In this document: one piece after another, positions 6,351 through 6,524 of the stretch | Layout of the letters: each line of letters begins with the position of its first letter | Numbering within the stretch: position 1 is the stretch's first letter | NCBI GenBank assembly: GCA_003526465.1 | Contig: DPWD01000153.1 | Coordinates: 986 to 7,509 of the forward strand | From: Hyphomonadaceae bacterium | GTDB lineage: Bacteria > Pseudomonadota > Alphaproteobacteria > Caulobacterales > Aquidulcibacteraceae | Direction: 5' to 3' | Length of the DNA stretch: 6,524 nt | Program-made: the position numbers and the translations under genes | The notes under the pieces: generated by a model | Seen by the model: the letters and a program-made list of their open reading frames with translations, nothing else | Told to the model about the DNA's origin: nothing | Databases searched by the model: none

Positions 6351-6524
6351 CTACAAACCGTCAGGTCGGGGTTGGACGCTGTCCTCCAGCGCGCTGGCAA
6401 GCGCCGCCATGGCCGCCGGGGCGCCAATTGTGATGCGCAAAAAGTCGGGCATCCCGTAGTTCGCGAGTCCGCGCACCAGCACGCCGCGCTGCGCCAAGGC
6501 CGCCTCGATTGCGGCGGCGGTGCG
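6351..6524 (-). CDS. HisC-like pyridoxal-phosphate aminotransferase, C-terminal 57 residues
   Basis: Frame open from the right edge (first full codon at 6524-6522) to a TAG at 6353-6351. The segment RGVLVRGLANYGMPDFLRITIGAP matches the C-terminal end of class I/II fold-type I aminotransferases of the histidinol-phosphate aminotransferase group. There the Arg in LRIT (residue 30 of the visible part) binds the substrate carboxylate. A helical tail AAMAALASALEDSV follows, and the protein ends QPRPDGL. HisC transfers the amino group from glutamate to imidazole-acetol phosphate in histidine synthesis; many homologues act instead on aromatic amino acids. The PLP lysine and N-terminal domain lie outside the window, so the substrate cannot be assigned. 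It is on the same strand as the ilv operon, but 107 nt separate its stop from the leader start and no convincing terminator is visible between them. Read-through into the ilv leader is therefore possible. Confidence 0.8.
   Translation of the reverse strand, partial: RTAAAIEAALAQRGVLVRGLANYGMPDFLRITIGAPAAMAALASALEDSVQPRPDGL

Noticed and set aside
6245..6427. Minus-strand 60-codon frame across the aminotransferase end and the intergenic region
   Set aside because: It is out of frame with the aminotransferase, begins inside its coding sequence, and has no ribosome site or recognisable feature.
1..6524. CRISPR array, insertion sequence, tRNA, rRNA or defence gene
   Set aside because: No regularly spaced repeats, terminal inverted repeats, transposase-like frame or tRNA-like fold was seen. 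Nearly all bases are accounted for by biosynthetic genes and their leader.

Overview
The window carries one compact, minus-strand biosynthetic operon for branched-chain amino acids. In transcription order (right to left) it runs: regulatory leader, ilvD, ilvC, ilvB, ilvN (ilvH-type), leuA. The C-terminal end of a HisC-like aminotransferase gene lies upstream, on the same strand at the right edge. Base composition is GC-rich (roughly 60% or more by eye). Protein features, such as the GDA form of the ThDP motif in IlvB, the three-cysteine IlvD and the HisC-type tail, suggest an alphaproteobacterium, perhaps in or near Caulobacterales. That placement is inference from protein flavour, not from a marker gene.

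Layout from right to left: 6524-6351 is the aminotransferase tail. From 6350 to 6008 there are 343 bases without a conventional gene. They contain weak promoter-like elements, then a strong Shine-Dalgarno and TTG start for a 52-residue leader peptide (6243-6085). Its codons 28-41 read [17 protein letters not shown]-rich hairpin (6070-6033) and a mutually exclusive antiterminator pairing (6111-6101 with 6065-6055) follow. This is the architecture of a ribosome-mediated transcription attenuator responding to leucine, valine and isoleucine. The structural genes follow: ilvD 6007-4328, ilvC 4328-3312, ilvB 3302-1494, ilvN 1494-952 and leuA from 939 off the left edge.

The genes work together. IlvB and IlvN form acetohydroxyacid synthase, IlvC reduces and isomerises its product, and IlvD dehydrates that to the 2-keto acids of valine and isoleucine. 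LeuA diverts 2-ketoisovalerate to leucine. Gene junctions are a one-base overlap, 9 nt, a one-base overlap and 12 nt, so translation is probably coupled. No internal promoter or terminator is evident.

The pathway enzymes are standard. The item most worth attention is the leader. It is easily missed because an open frame continuous with ilvD extends upstream through the hairpin to a GTG at 6103, so a longest-ORF start would bury the attenuator inside the ilvD coding sequence. No novel defence system, mobile element, CRISPR array, tRNA or rRNA was found.
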